NCBI GenBank assembly: GCA_947177645.1
Contig: CAMWVJ010000074.1
Span: forward strand, 1-6,183
Length of the DNA: 6,183 bases
From: an uncultured Desulfovibrio sp.
GTDB lineage: Bacteria; Desulfobacterota; Desulfovibrionia; Desulfovibrionales; Desulfovibrionaceae
Direction: 5' to 3'
Below are positions 4,540-6,183 of the stretch, in pieces. A program made the position numbers and the translations under genes. The notes under the pieces are model-generated. The model saw only the letters and a list, made by a program, of their open reading frames with translations, was not told the origin of the DNA and searched no databases. Each line of letters begins with the position of its first letter. The first letter of the stretch is position 1.

Positions 4540-6183
4540 ATGATCCCCCAGAGCCGCATCCGCAATTTCTGCATCATCGCCCACATCGACCACGGCAAGT
4601 CCACCCTGGCCGACCGCATCCTCGAGCTCACCCGCGTGGTGAGCGCGCGCGAGGCGCGGGAGCAGTATCTCGACCGCATGGACCTCGAGCGCGAGCGCGG
4701 CATCACCATCAAGGCCCAGACCGTGCGCATCCCCTACACCGCGGCGGACGGCCAGGAATACGAGCTCAACCTCATCGACACCCCGGGCCATGTGGACTTT
4801 CACTACGAGGTCTCGCGCTCGCTGGCGGCCTGCGAGGGGGCGCTGCTCGTGGTGGACGCCACCCAGGGCGTGGAGGCGCAGACCCTCGGCAATGTCTACC
4901 TCGCCCTCGACCATGACCACGAGATCGTGCCCGTGCTCAACAAGATCGACCTCCCGAGCGCCGACCCGGCCCGGGTGCGCGGCGAGATCGAGGAGGGCAT
5001 CGGCCTTGACTGCGCGGGCGCGCTGGAGGTCTCGGCCAAGACGGGCCTTGGCGTGGACAAGGTGCTCGAGGCCATCATTGAGCGCCTGCCGCCCCCGGAT
5101 GGCGACCGCGAGGCGCCGCTCAAGGCGCTCATCTTCGATTCGTGGTATGACAGCTACCAGGGCGTAGTGACGCTTTTCCGCGTCATGGACGGCCGCATCC
5201 GCAAGGGCGACCGCATCCGGCTCATGAGCACGGGCAAGGAATACGAGGCCCTGCGCCTCGGCGTGTTCTCGCCCGAGGCCGTGGACGTGGAGGAGCTGGC
5301 GGCCGGCGAGGTGGGCTTTCTCTCCGGCTCCATCAAGGAGCTCGGGGACGCGCGCGTGGGTGACACCATCACCCTCGCGGCGCGGCCGGCTGCCGAGCCC
5401 GTGCCCGGCTTCAAGGAGGTCAAGCCCGTGGTCTTCTGCGGGCTCTACCCCACGGAGTCGGACGAGTACGAAAACCTCAAGGCCGCGCTGGAAAAGCTCC
5501 AGCTCAACGACGCGGCCTTCAGCTTCGAGCCCGAGACCTCGCAGGCGCTGGGCTTCGGCTTCCGCTGCGGCTTTCTGGGCCTCCTCCACATGGAGATCAT
5601 CCAGGAGCGGCTTGAGCGCGAGTTCGAGGTGGGGCTCATCGCCACGGCGCCCTCGGTCATCTACAAGGTGGAGACCACGGATGGGCAGACCCTCGAGATC
5701 GACAACCCGAGCCGCCTGCCCGACCCGTCGAAGATACGCGCGCTCTACGAGCCGTATGTGCGCATGGACATCCATGTGCCCAACGAATATGTGGGCAATG
5801 TGATGAAGCTCTGCGAGGAAAAGCGCGGCGAGCAGAAAAACCTCCACTACCTCGCCGCCAACCGCGTGGTGGTGACCTACGAGCTGCCTTTCGCCGAAAT
5901 CGTCTACGACTTTTTCGACCGGCTCAAGTCCGTGACGCGGGGCTACGCCTCCATGGATTACGAGCCCGTGGACTACCGCCCGTCGGACCTCGTGCGCCTC
6001 GACATCCTGCTCAACGGCGAGCCCGTGGACGCGCTGGCCGTCATCGTGCACCGCGAGCGCGCCTATCCCTACGGCCGGGGCCTTGCGCTCAAGCTCAAGC
6101 GCACCATCCCGCGCCAGCTCTTCCAGGTGGCCATCCAGGCCGCCATCGGCCAGAAGATCATCGCCCGCGAGACGGTCTCGGCC
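4540..6183 (+). CDS. lepA: Translation elongation factor 4 (LepA), 3' end cut by the window
   Basis: 548 codons are open to the right edge; the family is about 600 residues, so some 50 C-terminal residues are missing. LepA is a ribosome-binding GTPase related to EF-G, linked to back-translocation and to initiation or ribosome assembly. All GTPase motifs are seen: AHIDHGKST (14-22, P-loop), ERGITI (52-57, with switch I Thr56), DTPGH (80-84), NKID (134-137) and SAK (165-167). Domain II follows (about 190-280). The EF-G-like domain III holds [22 protein letters not shown], preceded by [19 protein letters not shown]. The EF-G domain V-like part has [28 protein letters not shown]. The LepA-specific C-terminal domain begins with [14 protein letters not shown] and [24 protein letters not shown], where the window ends. 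These last segments separate it from EF-G and TypA. Start ATG 4540 has AGGAAGG (4529-4535) 4 bases upstream. It is divergent from htpG across 205 bases. No frameshift or unusual residue was seen. Confidence 0.98.
   Translation, partial: MIPQSRIRNFCIIAHIDHGKSTLADRILELTRVVSAREAREQYLDRMDLERERGITIKAQTVRIPYTAADGQEYELNLIDTPGHVDFHYEVSRSLAACEGALLVVDATQGVEAQTLGNVYLALDHDHEIVPVLNKIDLPSADPARVRGEIEEGIGLDCAGALEVSAKTGLGVDKVLEAIIERLPPPDGDREAPLKALIFDSWYDSYQGVVTLFRVMDGRIRKGDRIRLMSTGKEYEALRLGVFSPEAVDVEELAAGEVGFLSGSIKELGDARVGDTITLAARPAAEPVPGFKEVKPVVFCGLYPTESDEYENLKAALEKLQLNDAAFSFEPETSQALGFGFRCGFLGLLHMEIIQERLEREFEVGLIATAPSVIYKVETTDGQTLEIDNPSRLPDPSKIRALYEPYVRMDIHVPNEYVGNVMKLCEEKRGEQKNLHYLAANRVVVTYELPFAEIVYDFFDRLKSVTRGYASMDYEPVDYRPSDLVRLDILLNGEPVDALAVIVHRERAYPYGRGLALKLKRTIPRQLFQVAIQAAIGQKIIARETVSA

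Noticed and set aside
4335..4730. N-terminal extension of HtpG by 132 residues
   Set aside because: The perfect AGGAGG and the conserved Hsp90 N-terminus place the start at 4334. The extension covers the promoter region and the start of lepA and resembles no Hsp90 sequence.
4120..6051. 643-codon open frame on the - strand opposite lepA and the start of htpG
   Set aside because: It is antisense to lepA, whose GTPase motifs are unmistakable. Absence of stops is explained by high GC at third positions.
1..6183. Mobile element, CRISPR array, tRNA, rRNA, toxin-antitoxin or defence system
   Set aside because: No transposase or integrase, spaced repeat array, tRNA-like fold or defence-type domain was seen. 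The genes are explained by ordinary metabolism, chaperone and translation functions.

Overview
The window looks like an ordinary chromosomal stretch from a GC-rich sulfate-reducing deltaproteobacterium, most likely of the Desulfovibrio group (Desulfovibrionaceae). This rests on a tetraheme cytochrome c3, a hallmark of that group, next to the end of a Fis-type (sigma-54 activator-like) regulator, and on strong GC bias at third codon positions. The species cannot be named from the sequence alone.

Layout from left to right: (1) the last 75 codons of a regulator with a Fis-type helix-turn-helix, + strand, cut by the left edge; (2) a 147-base spacer with a plausible promoter; (3) three + strand genes: an exported tetraheme cytochrome c3, a small NTF2/SnoaL-like protein, and an exported SGNH-type hydrolase-like protein. 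They are separated by short GC-rich spacers (90 and 84 bases) that contain palindromes; (4) a strong bidirectional terminator between the SGNH gene and the convergent htpG; (5) htpG (Hsp90 chaperone), complete, - strand; (6) a 205-base divergent promoter region; (7) lepA (elongation factor 4), + strand, cut by the right edge about 50 codons before its expected end.

The cytochrome and the SGNH protein both carry signal peptides and should act in the periplasm. The NTF2-like protein has no signal and should stay in the cytoplasm. The three genes could share one transcript from the promoter ahead of the cytochrome to the terminator after the SGNH gene, but the spacers are wide enough for internal promoters. 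No recognised pathway links them. htpG and lepA are conserved housekeeping genes that share a divergent control region.

I found no mobile element, CRISPR array, tRNA, rRNA, or convincing undescribed system. The points most worth a second look are the unexplained cytochrome/NTF2/SGNH grouping, the cytochrome without an adjacent membrane partner, and the stem-loop predicted at the 5' end of the htpG message.
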